Origin: Paenibacillus lutimineralis
Lineage (GTDB): Bacteria; Bacillota; Bacilli; Paenibacillales; Paenibacillaceae
DNA length: 64,000 nt
Reading direction: 5' to 3'
Assembly (NCBI RefSeq): GCF_003991425.1
Contig: NZ_CP034346.1
Location: 3,695,501 to 3,759,500, forward strand
Part shown: one piece after another, positions 32,720 through 41,909 of the stretch
Numbering within the stretch: the stretch's first letter is position 1
How the letters are laid out: each line of letters opens with the position of its first letter
Notes under the pieces: model-generated
Database searches by the model: none
Told to the model about the DNA's origin: nothing
What the model saw: only the letters and a program-made list of their open reading frames with translations
Position numbers and translations under genes: made by a program

Positions 32720-33712
32720 TTACTTCTTAAATGAGAAACAGTTGGCCGGATTGTTTACAAAAAACTTCTCCACCAGCTTCCGTCCGTCATAGCCGCTGCG
32801 GTTCGCTTCATCCTCAAAGCGCGGGACCCATTTGGATATAATGTACTCCAGCCCCAGGCCGTGATCGTAATGCTTATAATAGGTTTTCCGAGCTGTATCT
32901 CCACTGATCAGGATTTGGTCTTCATACCCTTTGCCGACAAGCTCCAGAATAAGCGAGATGCGGGTACTCTCCGGTGCATACTTGATTTTGCCGATGCCGT
33001 CAAAGCTCAGGTAGGCTCCCGTGGCTGCAATCTGTTCATGGTAGTACGGATCGGGATTCCGGTCCATATGACCCAAACTCAAATAGGACAGGTCTACCCC
33101 TTCGCTTCTCAGTAGCTCAATTTGCTCCAGCGCCATCGTGCCAACCTCGGTGTGGGAATGGATGGGAGCTTTTGTCTCGTGATGGGCGCGGGCAACTGCA
33201 CGCAGCGTCTTCTCCTCCAGGGGCGTAATGCGGTTATAGCCTGTCCCGAATTTAACCTGGCCCGCTTTGAAAGGCGTGCCCTCCAGTCCTTCTTCCACCT
33301 CCCGGATGACAAAATCCGCCAGCTCGTTAATGCTTTTCGCTTCGATCCACTGCATATAGCTTCCATAATCGCCAATCAGCGGCTTAAGCTCCTCCTTTAT
33401 TGGGGCATCCCACAGAAAGCTTTTATTAAAACCCGCTGTCCCAATGATGTGAATCCCGGTTTCTACCGCGATCTCCTGAACCGCTTGAACATCCCGTCCG
33501 TAATCAACAGCTGTGGCATCCACGATTGTGCGCCCGCCGTGCTGCTTGAAATCAAGAACGTCCTGCTTGGATTTCGCTTTGTCGTCCAGCAGTAAATCGT
33601 CCACTCCCCGTTCCTGCCAATACGCCGGGCGGCATACGATATGCTCGTGGGAATACGTAAAACCCAGATCCTCTTTGCTGATATCTCCATGTAAAGTACG
33701 GATAAAACCCAT
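32720..33712 (-). CDS. Phosphotriesterase-family protein, probable sugar-phosphate lactonase
   Basis: The ATG at 33712 follows GGAGGGAGAAACGAT; 330 residues. All metal ligands of the family are seen: His22 and His24 (YSHEH), Lys154 for the carboxylated lysine (GQVKFGTGYN), His187 (IHSHTE), His215 (LGHMDRN) and Asp272 (ISGDTA). Despite the family name, the cog1735 branch found beside ascorbate-type PTS genes in Listeria, Bacillus halodurans and Mycoplasma hydrolyses 1,4-lactone-5-phosphates of pentonic acids. This gene has the same neighbours, so that activity is the best guess. It is 11 bases from the creatininase-like gene. Confidence 0.88.
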   Translation of the reverse strand: MGFIRTLHGDISKEDLGFTYSHEHIVCRPAYWQERGVDDLLLDDKAKSKQDVLDFKQHGGRTIVDATAVDYGRDVQAVQEIAVETGIHIIGTAGFNKSFLWDAPIKEELKPLIGDYGSYMQWIEAKSINELADFVIREVEEGLEGTPFKAGQVKFGTGYNRITPLEEKTLRAVARAHHETKAPIHSHTEVGTMALEQIELLRSEGVDLSYLSLGHMDRNPDPYYHEQIAATGAYLSFDGIGKIKYAPESTRISLILELVGKGYEDQILISGDTARKTYYKHYDHGLGLEYIISKWVPRFEDEANRSGYDGRKLVEKFFVNNPANCFSFKK

Positions 33713-33873
33713 ATCGTTTCTCCCTCCACTCATTGTTAGACAAGCAACCGAAGGAATTGACAGCGTTTAGCGAAAATTGATCTTGCGGCTGCAATTCCTC
33801 CAGCTCCTTTGTATCTGTAATCTTCAGACAAACAAATCGATAAGGCCTCCCATTGGATTTTGCAATAAGATGG

Positions 33874-35169
33874 TCAAAAGAACAGTTTGGCCAGGAAGTG
33901 CAGAATCGGCCCAATGATGAACATATCGGAATCGGCGGCCCACATGGCCGTATCCGGCACTGTGGAGGCGATAAAGAACCGGACCATCAGAAACTGTCCC
34001 CAGGCAACAATCGTCGAAGTGATGAAACCGCCGATGACGGCCCCGCGAACACCGCCTGTCGAATTCCCGAATACCCCTGCTGTCGCTCCGTGGAAGAATA
34101 ATACAATCATCGTTGGCACAAAAATGTAAGCAACGGTGTTGCCAAGCACTAGCAGCCAGATAATCGCACCCGCAAAAGCTCCCAAGAAACCGAGAACAAC
34201 CGCATTTGGCGCATAAGGATAAACAACCGGCGCATCCAGTGCCGGTTTGGCACCTGGTACTAGCTTGGTAGCTATACCGTTAAAGGCCGGCACCAGTTCG
34301 CCTACGAACATCCGGACTCCCATCAGAACGATTGCGATTCCGCCTGCGAAAGTGAACGATTGGATGATGGAGTAAATTATAAAGTTCTGGTCACCGGATT
34401 GTTGCATCAGTGCCGCAGCGGCTGGCGTGCCCTTCATCGATAAAATAATGGCCCCGATGAGGAATAAAACTCCCATGCTGAGCGCAGTGATGACGTTGGA
34501 ATCGCGAAGAAATTCGAGGCCTTTCGGCACTTTGATTTTCTCGGAATCGTTGTTTTTGTTGCCAAACCATTTGCCGAACAAAGCTGCCAACAGTGCAACC
34601 GAGGCTGAGGTGTGACCCAGCGCAATACTATCGTTGCCCGTAATTTTACGTAGGAACGGCTGAACAAGCGCCGGCTGGAACGTCCAGTACACGCCAAGGA
34701 CAACAGCGATCATCAGAACCAGCTTCCAGATGGATATACCGCTGGCGGCATGAACGACAACGCCGGCAAAGATGGTCGACGTCCAGAACATCATGTGCCC
34801 GGTAAGATAAATGAATTTAAACCGGGTGAAGCGTGCCAGCAAGACATTGATCAGAAAGCCGATAAGCATCGCAAGCGTAACCGCGCTGCCGAATTTGGCA
34901 TTGAACGCTTCCTGCCCTATGAAGGTGCCCAGGGTGCCGCTCTCCAAGCCGAACACTTCTTTCCACATCGGCTCGAATACGTTCAAGGCTTTCACGATGA
35001 CATCAGAACCGGCCCCGATGATGAGGAAACCGATAATCGCTTTAAAGGTACCGCTTACAAGCTGGCTCGTTGATTTCTTCTGGAGCAGCAGCCCGATCAG
35101 AACGATAAATCCGAGCAGAATGGCAGGCGTTCCAAAAATGTTGGTGGCAATCCAAAAGAGTACGTCCAT
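33874..35169 (-). CDS. PTS ascorbate-type transporter, EIIC (UlaA/SgaT family)
   Basis: 431 residues with about eleven membrane helices. Family landmarks are FGTPAILLGFIVLIGLLLQK near the start, GFLIIGAGSDVI, TGHMMFWTS and GATAGVFGNSTGGVRGAVIG. AAGGGAGAGG precedes the ATG. EIIC of this family takes in L-ascorbate or related sugar acids or lactones with phosphorylation through its EIIB. The lactonase-like gene 161 bases downstream suggests a lactone substrate. A roughly 160-base gap before that gene holds nothing I recognise. Confidence 0.92.
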   Translation of the reverse strand: MDVLFWIATNIFGTPAILLGFIVLIGLLLQKKSTSQLVSGTFKAIIGFLIIGAGSDVIVKALNVFEPMWKEVFGLESGTLGTFIGQEAFNAKFGSAVTLAMLIGFLINVLLARFTRFKFIYLTGHMMFWTSTIFAGVVVHAASGISIWKLVLMIAVVLGVYWTFQPALVQPFLRKITGNDSIALGHTSASVALLAALFGKWFGNKNNDSEKIKVPKGLEFLRDSNVITALSMGVLFLIGAIILSMKGTPAAAALMQQSGDQNFIIYSIIQSFTFAGGIAIVLMGVRMFVGELVPAFNGIATKLVPGAKPALDAPVVYPYAPNAVVLGFLGAFAGAIIWLLVLGNTVAYIFVPTMIVLFFHGATAGVFGNSTGGVRGAVIGGFITSTIVAWGQFLMVRFFIASTVPDTAMWAADSDMFIIGPILHFLAKLFF

Positions 35170-35192
35170 AAGCCCTCTCCCTTTCTAATGGT

Positions 35193-35456
35193 TTACAGCA
35201 ATTCTTCCAATTTCCGTTTGATTTCGTCATTGTCGAAATAGTTGTTGACAATAAAGATCTTGGCTGCATGCCCTTGAAGCCCTTGCGCCAATTCATTGCT
35301 TGTCAGGATATAGTCGGCAGCGGTTCCCGATGCTGTTGAGACGTCCGTATGCTCAACATCGGCATGAATTCCCATGCCCCTCAGCACATTCTCTACATTC
35401 ATTCTCAGAATCAAACTTGTTCCTTGTCCCAGACCGCACACGCATAAAATTTTCAT
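35193..35456 (-). CDS. PTS EIIB component (lactose/ascorbate type)
   Basis: 87 residues; the phosphorylated Cys is Cys7 in CVCGLGQGTSLIL, followed by the typical alternating beta/alpha pattern (ADVEHTDVST, ADYILTSNELA, KIFIVNNYF). It takes phosphate from EIIA and passes it to the sugar at EIIC. Its ATG overlaps the EIIA stop codon (ATGA), so the two are coupled. Confidence 0.92.
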   Translation of the reverse strand: MKILCVCGLGQGTSLILRMNVENVLRGMGIHADVEHTDVSTASGTAADYILTSNELAQGLQGHAAKIFIVNNYFDNDEIKRKLEELL

Positions 35457-35896
35457 GATTCGCTCCTCCTAATTAGTTGTTGGATCGTTTCCACATCAGC
35501 TGCATGCTTGAATTGTTCAACATTATCCGGACTGCTAAGCAAAGTCGTCAGCTTGCGCAGCATGGCGATATGCTCCGAACTTGAGGAGCCGCCGAGCGCG
35601 AAGACAAGCTGTACCGGATCGTTGGCGGCATGGCCAAAAACAACGGGCTTCCTCAAGCGAAGCAGCGAGACCGACGCTTCCTTCACCCCGTCCTCCGCGC
35701 GGGCATGCGGAAGCGCGATATGTGGTGCAAGCACAAAGTACGGACCTTTGTCACGGTAAGATTCCACCATGGCATCGGCATAACGTTCTTCCGCTGCTCC
35801 CGCTTTCGCCAGCAGCCCGCCTGCCAAGCGGATCGCTTCCTCGGCCGTTTCGGCCTCAACATCCAAGGCAATGAGTGACGGTTCCAAAAATTTCAT
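35453..35896 (-). CDS. PTS EIIA component (mannitol/fructose/ascorbate type)
   Basis: The ATG at 35896 is six bases after GGGAGAG; 147 residues. The phospho-His is His64 in APHIALPHARAEDGV, with VSLLRLRKPVVFG and VQLVFALGGSSSSEHIAMLRKL completing the PTS_EIIA_2 domain. It accepts phosphate from HPr. It is the first structural gene, 26 bases after the regulator. Confidence 0.92.
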   Translation of the reverse strand: MKFLEPSLIALDVEAETAEEAIRLAGGLLAKAGAAEERYADAMVESYRDKGPYFVLAPHIALPHARAEDGVKEASVSLLRLRKPVVFGHAANDPVQLVFALGGSSSSEHIAMLRKLTTLLSSPDNVEQFKHAADVETIQQLIRRSES

Positions 35897-35921
35897 TCTC
35901 ATCTCTCCCGAATCCGGTATT

Positions 35922-38018
35922 CTAATTGGTGCTATGACCGGTTTGTATTTGTTTCAGTATCTGTTCTGTGGTCTTGGCCTCTTGCAATCGGATCAAATTC
36001 TTCTCCACTCTGAGCAGGCCCGTCAGCTCCGCCAGTGCTTTCAGGTGGGATTCGCCATCAATCGCCGCCAGTACCAGAACGACCCGGACCTGGTGGCGGG
36101 CTTCCCCCGAGAAAGCAACGGGGCGTTCCAGCCGCAGCAGGCTGATGCCCAGCCGTTTGACCCCATCCTGCGGCTTTCCATGCGCAATCGCAATGCCTGG
36201 AGCAATGACGATGTAGGGACCCAGTGCCTCCACTTTAGAGACCATTGCATCGATGTAAGTTTCATCGATGTACCCGTCTTTCAGCAGCGGATCAGAGGCT
36301 TCACGTATGGCGCTCCGCCAGTCCTCCGTTTCTTGTCTCAAAGTGATCATCCGCTCTGTGAGCAGGTCTGATAGAGCGGGTTTGCGCGCTTCGCTAAGCC
36401 ATGTTTTCCCTGCGGACAAGTAGTGGCTTAGCTCCTCTGCAAGCCCCGATTCATCCTTCACATCAGCGTATTTATGGACAATGTCCAGCAGCGCTTGTAC
36501 CGTGTGGACCTGAGTCCTGGATTTACTGCCGGAAACCATGTTGATCCGGTTCAGCAGATGCTCCTTATCCTTATCGCTAAGAATCGGATTCACCAAGAGA
36601 ACCGGCACTTTGCTGTCCGGCAGTGGTACCGTTGAGAAAATAAAATCCACATCTTCCTCGGAGAACGATTCGAATTGTCGCAGCGACATAACCGCCGTGA
36701 TATCCACTGACGAGAACAGGTTCTCCAATTGCGATTCCAGCATCCGCGAGGCGGAAATACCGTTAACGCAGACGATGGCTGCTTGCCGCCTTACGGCCGG
36801 CTTCGTATTCTCTCTGCGCAGCCAGCCGCCGAAATGCATGGCGAGGTAGCCGATTTCGTTATCGTCAAGCTTTCGTCCCACCAGCTGCTCGAACGGTGCC
36901 GCTGATCGGCGGGTCAGCTCGAATACTTCTCTGTACTTGGACAGAATATTTTGAACAAGCGGATTCTCCAGGCCAAGCCCGTACAAGATCCGATAATAAG
37001 CCGGTTTCAAATGGACAAGCAGATTCTCCTCCATCACTTCCCGATTCGGTAAAAACACGCAGGCATACCGTTGGAAATCATCCGTCATCTGCCTAGTTAC
37101 GTTCCGAAGCTGCTTCAGCACTTCTTCGGAGCCGGTCAACTGGTCCATCCGATTGACCCTTGCTCCGAGCAGATGCATCGTAAAGTAGCAGACTTCCTCA
37201 TCCGGAATCGAAACGCCGAACATTTGGCCGAGCGCTTCTGCCATATGGACAGCTGCTTCATACTCAGGCGTCCTCCGAAGCACGCTTCGTTCATCCTCGT
37301 CTATCGAAATCAACTGCTGGGTCTGAATCCGCCGGATATACAACAGGAAGCGTGCCGTCAAATGCAGCAGCATCTCGTCCGTCAAATCAGCTCCGAGCGT
37401 TGTCTCGCTATCGGAGATCAAGAGATAGACCCGCTTCAGATATCCGGCTTTCATTGGCGGAAACAGGATCGGGACAAGATCAGGGCTCCCTGATTCCTGG
37501 TTCAGGCTAAACGACTGCTCCCAGTCAGCATTATCGAACATTTGCCCGAAGTGATAACCCAAGCTCTTCCGCTTGTCCCGCTCTGCCCCGTGAATGCCAT
37601 ATCCCCGCTTGCGGTCATAGGTTACCTCGAGTTTCGCAGCATGCATCTCCGATCGGACCCTGTTCAAATCCTTCAGTGCGGTTCCTCGGCTCACCTGCAA
37701 CAAATCGGTCAGATGATGAACGAAGATCGGTCCCTCTGCAGCCAACAGATATAGCGATGTCCAGGCCAGTCTTTCTCGCGGGGACAAATAGTACTGCTGC
37801 GCTTGGGGTTTAGCCGTCAGCTGCGGAAGATCGGCCCGACTTTCATCAGGCAAATAGTAGCCTGCTGTCCTGACATATTTGACAGGTGGAAGATGAACCG
37901 CTTTCAACCAATCGTTTATTTTTTCCATATCATAGTAAACGGTTCGCCTGGAAATACCGAGCTTCTGCATCAGTTCTTCCAGCGATACATAATCGGCTGC
38001 CTCATGAAGCAGTGTCAA
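35922..38018 (-). CDS. MtlR/ManR-type PTS regulator (HTH, PRD, EIIB and EIIA domains)
   Basis: At least 698 residues. In order: a helix-turn-helix (VSLEELMQKLGISRRTVYYD), a second HTH near residue 90, PRD1 (with ICYF-like EEVCYFTMHLLGARVN), PRD2 (LDDNEIGYLAMHFGGWLRR), an EIIB-like domain (AAIVCVNGISASRMLESQLE, Cys-Val-Asn-Gly) and a C-terminal EIIA domain (APGIAIAHGKPQDGVKRLGI). Such regulators are activated by HPr-His-P and silenced by their own EIIB, linking transcription to transport. It should activate the operon that follows. The start is uncertain: TTG at 38018 has no ribosome site, while AAAGGAG and an ATG at 38052 lie in another frame that stops after 16 codons. Confidence 0.85.
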   Translation of the reverse strand: MTLLHEAADYVSLEELMQKLGISRRTVYYDMEKINDWLKAVHLPPVKYVRTAGYYLPDESRADLPQLTAKPQAQQYYLSPRERLAWTSLYLLAAEGPIFVHHLTDLLQVSRGTALKDLNRVRSEMHAAKLEVTYDRKRGYGIHGAERDKRKSLGYHFGQMFDNADWEQSFSLNQESGSPDLVPILFPPMKAGYLKRVYLLISDSETTLGADLTDEMLLHLTARFLLYIRRIQTQQLISIDEDERSVLRRTPEYEAAVHMAEALGQMFGVSIPDEEVCYFTMHLLGARVNRMDQLTGSEEVLKQLRNVTRQMTDDFQRYACVFLPNREVMEENLLVHLKPAYYRILYGLGLENPLVQNILSKYREVFELTRRSAAPFEQLVGRKLDDNEIGYLAMHFGGWLRRENTKPAVRRQAAIVCVNGISASRMLESQLENLFSSVDITAVMSLRQFESFSEEDVDFIFSTVPLPDSKVPVLLVNPILSDKDKEHLLNRINMVSGSKSRTQVHTVQALLDIVHKYADVKDESGLAEELSHYLSAGKTWLSEARKPALSDLLTERMITLRQETEDWRSAIREASDPLLKDGYIDETYIDAMVSKVEALGPYIVIAPGIAIAHGKPQDGVKRLGISLLRLERPVAFSGEARHQVRVVLVLAAIDGESHLKALAELTGLLRVEKNLIRLQEAKTTEQILKQIQTGHSTN

Positions 38019-38247
38019 AATCTTGGTGCTGCGTTCGTCCAGAATACGGCATCAACTCCTTTGCCGTTTAGTGTCGTGCTTATTGCAACTTGATTATACC
38101 TAGAGGCAATGAAGGAAGGACAGTTCAATTGATGGAGACCCTTTTGTGCAAAAGTGGACGCAAGTGTTTAATACTCCCCAGTAACAGCACTCTTGGCCTT
38201 GGCAGGATTCTTGGCTGCCATCCTTGGGAATGTCGAGCTGCGACTGA

Positions 38248-38850
38248 AGACGGTCGCTTGGTCATCAGAAACTTTTAGGCATAGTTGAAAGCGACGAAAC
38301 ATTTTTCTTGGAGAGTGATAAAGGTAAGAAGAACCTTACTCACCGAAAACCTCGCAAAAGAGGAGGTTCTGCCTCTAAAAGAGGCATATCTAAAGAACAA
38401 GTATGTGTGGTCGTCGCCCACGATAGAAACGGTCAAATCCTTTCAGAAGTTGCTGGTAAAGGGCGTATAACTGCACTTGATATAGATGCTGTACTAGGAG
38501 ATTATTTAGATGATTCTGCTTTGCTGTGTACAGATACGGCAACTAACTATAAAAAGTTTGCGGCTATGAAAGGATTAAAACACGAAGCTATTAATGCACG
38601 TAAAAAGGAATATGTTCGACAAAAAATTTATCACGTTCAGCACGTTAATAGTTATCATCGACGATTAAAAGATTGGATGGAACGATTTAACGGTGTAGCA
38701 ACTAAATATCTAAACGGTTATTTGATTTGGCATCGCTTCTTAGAATTACATAAAAAACTTGCCTCTAAAGAAAATACGAGCGAAATGTTATTGAACGCCT
38801 GCAAAAAAGCAAATTTCACAACAGTAATCGATATTAGAAATTTTAACTGA
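38248..38850 (+). pseudogene. IS1595-family transposase remnant
   Basis: From 38248 the frame reads RRSLGHQKLLGIVESDETFF and continues through RKPRKRGGSASKRG, VVVAHDRNGQILSEVAGKG, CTDTATNYKKFA and HVNSYHRRLKDWMERFNGVA, the ISXO2-like DDE domain. An in-frame TGA lies just upstream at 38245 and the usual zinc-ribbon N-terminus (about 100 residues) is gone. The rest up to the natural C-terminus is intact. AT content rises sharply here compared with the PTS operon. No inverted repeats were found. The region 38053-38247 has nothing else recognisable. Confidence 0.8.
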
Positions 38851-38990
38851 TGTATTTTACTTATATGGATTATTTCACTATCGGTGCAGTTTAGTTCAAG
38901 AGCTTTATGGTGGTATTGCATTCAAATTAAGATAATATTGATTTGAAAGGCGGTAGAATTAGTAGTATACATAATAAGGGGTGCAAAGCA

Positions 38991-39500
38991 GTGAATGAAT
39001 TTTATAATGCGTTAACATATGTAAATAAAATGTTTTATGAACCCAATCACTTAACCATAAAAGCTGTCCGAGAAGAAGCTCAAAATTCAGATTATGGGGC
39101 TGGTATATTTCAGCTAAATTCAAAATCGATTAGATTTAGAGTCGCAAAAATAACGCCTACCAAGATAGGACAGTTTGTTGCTTTTTGGGAAAAAGATGGG
39201 GATAATAAAAACCAAGCCTTTTCATATGAAAAAGCTACTGATTTATTGGTTATCAATACTTTTACTAGAAATAATAATTTTGGACAATTCGTTTTTCCAA
39301 AGGAAGTGCTTGTAAAACAAAATATCCTTAAAACAGCCACTACAAAAGGAAAAATGGCAATTAGAGTTTACCCTAGCTGGGAAAATCCCACTAGCAAACA
39401 AGCTATCGAAACACAGAAATGGCAGTTGGAATATTTTGTTAGGATGGACAATACAAATAGTTTACCAATACAAGAACTGTTAAAGCTATACTCTAACTAA
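38991..39500 (+). CDS. mepB: MepB-family protein
   Basis: A GTG start eight bases after AAGGGGTG gives 169 residues; an upstream in-frame start lacks a site. The sequence matches the MepB family in layout: QNSDYGAGIFQLNSKSIRFR, VAKITPTKIGQFVAFWEKD, FGQFVFPKEVLVKQNIL, and KMAIRVYPSW. In Staphylococcus mepB lies with the mepRA efflux genes, but its function is unknown. Here it is alone, next to an IS1595 remnant, and is markedly AT-rich against its neighbours, which suggests transfer. Confidence 0.88.
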   Translation: MNEFYNALTYVNKMFYEPNHLTIKAVREEAQNSDYGAGIFQLNSKSIRFRVAKITPTKIGQFVAFWEKDGDNKNQAFSYEKATDLLVINTFTRNNNFGQFVFPKEVLVKQNILKTATTKGKMAIRVYPSWENPTSKQAIETQKWQLEYFVRMDNTNSLPIQELLKLYSN

Positions 39501-39575
39501 AATTGGATAGCCCTAAGCTGGCAAATAGTTGTGAAATTATACACTTGATCTATCAGATGCATTAGTAAAATAGAG

Positions 39576-39599
39576 GAGACAGCAAAACAAGGTTGTCTC
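39576..39599 (+). terminator. Terminator of mepB
   Basis: GAGACA pairs with TGTCTC (39576-39581 with 39594-39599) and TCATTTATT follows. It lies 76 bases beyond the mepB stop. Confidence 0.6.
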
Positions 39600-39643
39600 T
39601 CATTTATTAAACTGTTAGCACCAATGTTTACGAACAGAGCCTT

Positions 39644-39910
39644 TTAATAAGACCAAGAGCGAATTATTTTCTGTGTTCCTTGAATTACTTCTTGGACATA
39701 GGTAAACCATAGGACTCCATACTGTAAACGTGGCACAATTCTCACAAGAAGACGATTGACGGACCTGCCATAATTGTTGACATGGCTCCCCGCGAAAGAC
39801 TCATATCTTGGCGACGCAGATGTGTTAATTATCTTTCGTAAATAGCCAAACACCACAGGCGTACAATATCTGTCAGATTGAAAATATGGAACCATAAGAA
39901 GCCACTTCAA
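39644..39910 (-). other. Unassigned open frame in the mepB-DUF4309 gap
   Basis: An 88-codon frame opens with TTG and no ribosome site. It reads VPYFQSDRYCTPVVFGYLRK in part and matches no family I recognise. It may be a fragment of a lost gene. The 540-base gap otherwise holds only the mepB terminator and the promoter of the next gene. Confidence 0.2.
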
Positions 39911-39994
39911 GGCTCATATGTCAAAAATGACATCTCAATTTTAGAGAAAAGTAACACAATTGTTCGCCAATGTGACTATGATGTAGACTATGAA

Positions 39995-40023
39995 TTGACA
40001 TAAAAATACATGTATCTTACATG
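39995..40023 (+). promoter_or_regulatory. Promoter of the DUF4309 gene
   Basis: TTGACA (39995-40000) is followed after 17 bases by TACATG (40018-40023), a weak -10. The start codon is 21 bases beyond. Confidence 0.4.
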
Positions 40024-40043
40024 GCTTAAGGAGTGGATCTACA

Positions 40044-40640
40044 ATGAACTTGAATTTTTCAGCAAAAAAAGCATGGGCCTCTATCGCTATCGCAGGTGTT
40101 ATCGGCATAGGTACTACTATGGTAAGTGGCCTGGTTCCTCCAGTACATGTGGCACATGCCGCTGCGGCGGCAAGTCATAACAATGAAGATGCTGCTCAAG
40201 CCCTCAAAGCATTGAACAGCTTCTATAAGCCTGCCTTGAAAGGCCAATTCCCCGGATCTGTAAGCGATCTGACGGTGGGCAAGAGCACGCGGAAAGATGT
40301 TATTAAAGCGATCGGTGAGCCTTCGGAAGAGCGCAAAAATGCCAGCGGCTATGACATTTACAGTGCGGAAATGGGACACCCCGGTTATGCCTTCTCCTAT
40401 AAATCCGATAAAATCCGCGAGATCCGTTATTTTGGTACCAACGTAGAGCGGCAAACAAATATCGGCGGCATTACAATGAGCATGCTCAAAAAGAATTGGT
40501 TCGCCCCTAATTCCACGACGACCATCAAGAATGGCAAGACGAAGCAAACGAAGCTCACTTATATCCGTGGCGAATACAAATTGGAATTTATTTTTAACAG
40601 CAGCACTGATTTGGATCACATCAATCTATTGGCCAAGTGA
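40044..40640 (+). CDS. Exported DUF4309 (YjgB-like) protein
   Basis: AAGGAGTGG precedes the ATG; 198 residues. A signal peptide ends at about AHAAA (residue 40). The rest is the DUF4309 domain of B. subtilis YjgB: LNSFYKPALKGQFPGSVSDL, GKSTRKDVIKAIGEPSEE, FSYKSDKIREIRYFG, and a C-terminal EYKLEFIF strand. The fold resembles BLIP/SmpA-like two-repeat domains. The function is unknown; the location is outside the membrane. Confidence 0.85.
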   Translation: MNLNFSAKKAWASIAIAGVIGIGTTMVSGLVPPVHVAHAAAAASHNNEDAAQALKALNSFYKPALKGQFPGSVSDLTVGKSTRKDVIKAIGEPSEERKNASGYDIYSAEMGHPGYAFSYKSDKIREIRYFGTNVERQTNIGGITMSMLKKNWFAPNSTTTIKNGKTKQTKLTYIRGEYKLEFIFNSSTDLDHINLLAK

Positions 40641-40741
40641 GCGATCCTATAGGCAAAATGTATTTCGACCCTGAATAAGTGCTATAATATAGGCGTTCAA
40701 GATAACTTCCAAATTTCACTACCGGGAAAGGAGAGGTATTC

Positions 40742-41629
40742 ATGAATACCAAACAATTTGAGAGAGTTCATTCCGGGAAAGGCTTCATTGCAGCCTTGGA
40801 TCAGAGCGGCGGCAGCACGCCCAAGGCCCTTCTGCAGTACGGAGTTCAGGAAGATAGCTATTCCAATGAGGAAGAAATGTTCGTGTTAGTTCACGAGATG
40901 AGAACACGGATCATTAAGAGCCCTGCCTTCAGCTCAGAGCATATTCTAGGTGCTATTCTGTTCGAAAATACGATGGATCGTACGATAGACGGGATGCACA
41001 CAGCTGACTATCTCTGGGAGAAGAAAGGCATTGTACCTTTTCTGAAGATCGATAAAGGACTGGCTGAGCAAGAGAACGGCGTTCAGCTTATGAAACCGAT
41101 GCCTGAGCTGGACGAACTGCTGAAGCGGGCGGTTCAACGCAACATCTTCGGGACGAAGATGCGCTCTGTAATTCAAGAAGCTAATGCTGGCGGAATCAAG
41201 AAGGTAGTAGAGCAACAATTCGCCGTTGGCAAACAGATTATTAAGGCGGGATTAGTACCTATTATCGAACCGGAAGTGGATATCCATAGCAAGGATAAGG
41301 AATTGTCTGAACAAATATTGAAGGAAGAGATCTTGACGCAATTGTCCAAGCTCGATCCTGATGACAAGATTATGCTGAAGCTCTCTATTCCAACGCAAAA
41401 TAATTTCTACAGCGACTTAATGTCCGATCCGCATGTCGTAAGAGTCGTTGCCCTATCCGGCGGCTATTCCCAAGCTGAGGCTAACGACAAGCTGGCCCAT
41501 AACCATGGACTGATCGCCAGCTTCTCCCGCGCCCTGTCCCAGGGGTTGACTGCACAGCAGAGCGATGATGAATTCAATGCTATGCTAGCCAAATCGGTTC
41601 AGGACATTTACGATGCTTCTATTCAATAA
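40742..41629 (+). CDS. fda: Fructose-bisphosphate aldolase, class I
   Basis: 295 residues, the small class I aldolase of Gram-positive bacteria (staphylococcal Fda type). [17 protein letters not shown] opens the barrel, [15 protein letters not shown] and [10 protein letters not shown] follow with active-site Lys, [13 protein letters not shown] carries the Glu pair and IMLKLSIPT the Schiff-base Lys. [10 protein letters not shown] is the phosphate site. GAGAGG precedes the ATG. It splits fructose-1,6-bisphosphate in glycolysis. Many relatives also have a class II enzyme. It is monocistronic with its own terminator. Confidence 0.95.
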   Translation: MNTKQFERVHSGKGFIAALDQSGGSTPKALLQYGVQEDSYSNEEEMFVLVHEMRTRIIKSPAFSSEHILGAILFENTMDRTIDGMHTADYLWEKKGIVPFLKIDKGLAEQENGVQLMKPMPELDELLKRAVQRNIFGTKMRSVIQEANAGGIKKVVEQQFAVGKQIIKAGLVPIIEPEVDIHSKDKELSEQILKEEILTQLSKLDPDDKIMLKLSIPTQNNFYSDLMSDPHVVRVVALSGGYSQAEANDKLAHNHGLIASFSRALSQGLTAQQSDDEFNAMLAKSVQDIYDASIQ

Positions 41630-41667
41630 ATGACACCTATCGAAAATACTATCATATAGCCTCAATC

Positions 41668-41708
41668 CAAAGGCCCGGTACACCTCTTATAGGTGCACCG
41701 GGCCTTTG
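41668..41708 (+). terminator. Terminator of fda
   Basis: A stem of about 17 bp (CAAAGGCCCGGT...CACCT with AGGTG...ACCGGGCCTTTG) around a short loop, 39 bases after the stop codon. Confidence 0.85.
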
Positions 41709-41909
41709 CTCGTCTGTAGGCTCTATTCGGTTGATTAGTAACCTAGAATACTCGCATGAATACCTAGGGTCTATATACAATACCCATTTTAGTAATAAAT
41801 CAAGCCCTGTTTGGCATACTACATGGGAAAATCAATATGACTACGCGAGAGGTCAGTACAACAATAGATTGAACCACCTAAATTGATAATAAAATGGGGT
41901 TAGCATCTA

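Noticed and set aside
35871-36371. Plus-strand open frame opposite the PTS regulator C-terminus
   Set aside because: It is antisense to the EIIA domain of the regulator, without start signals.
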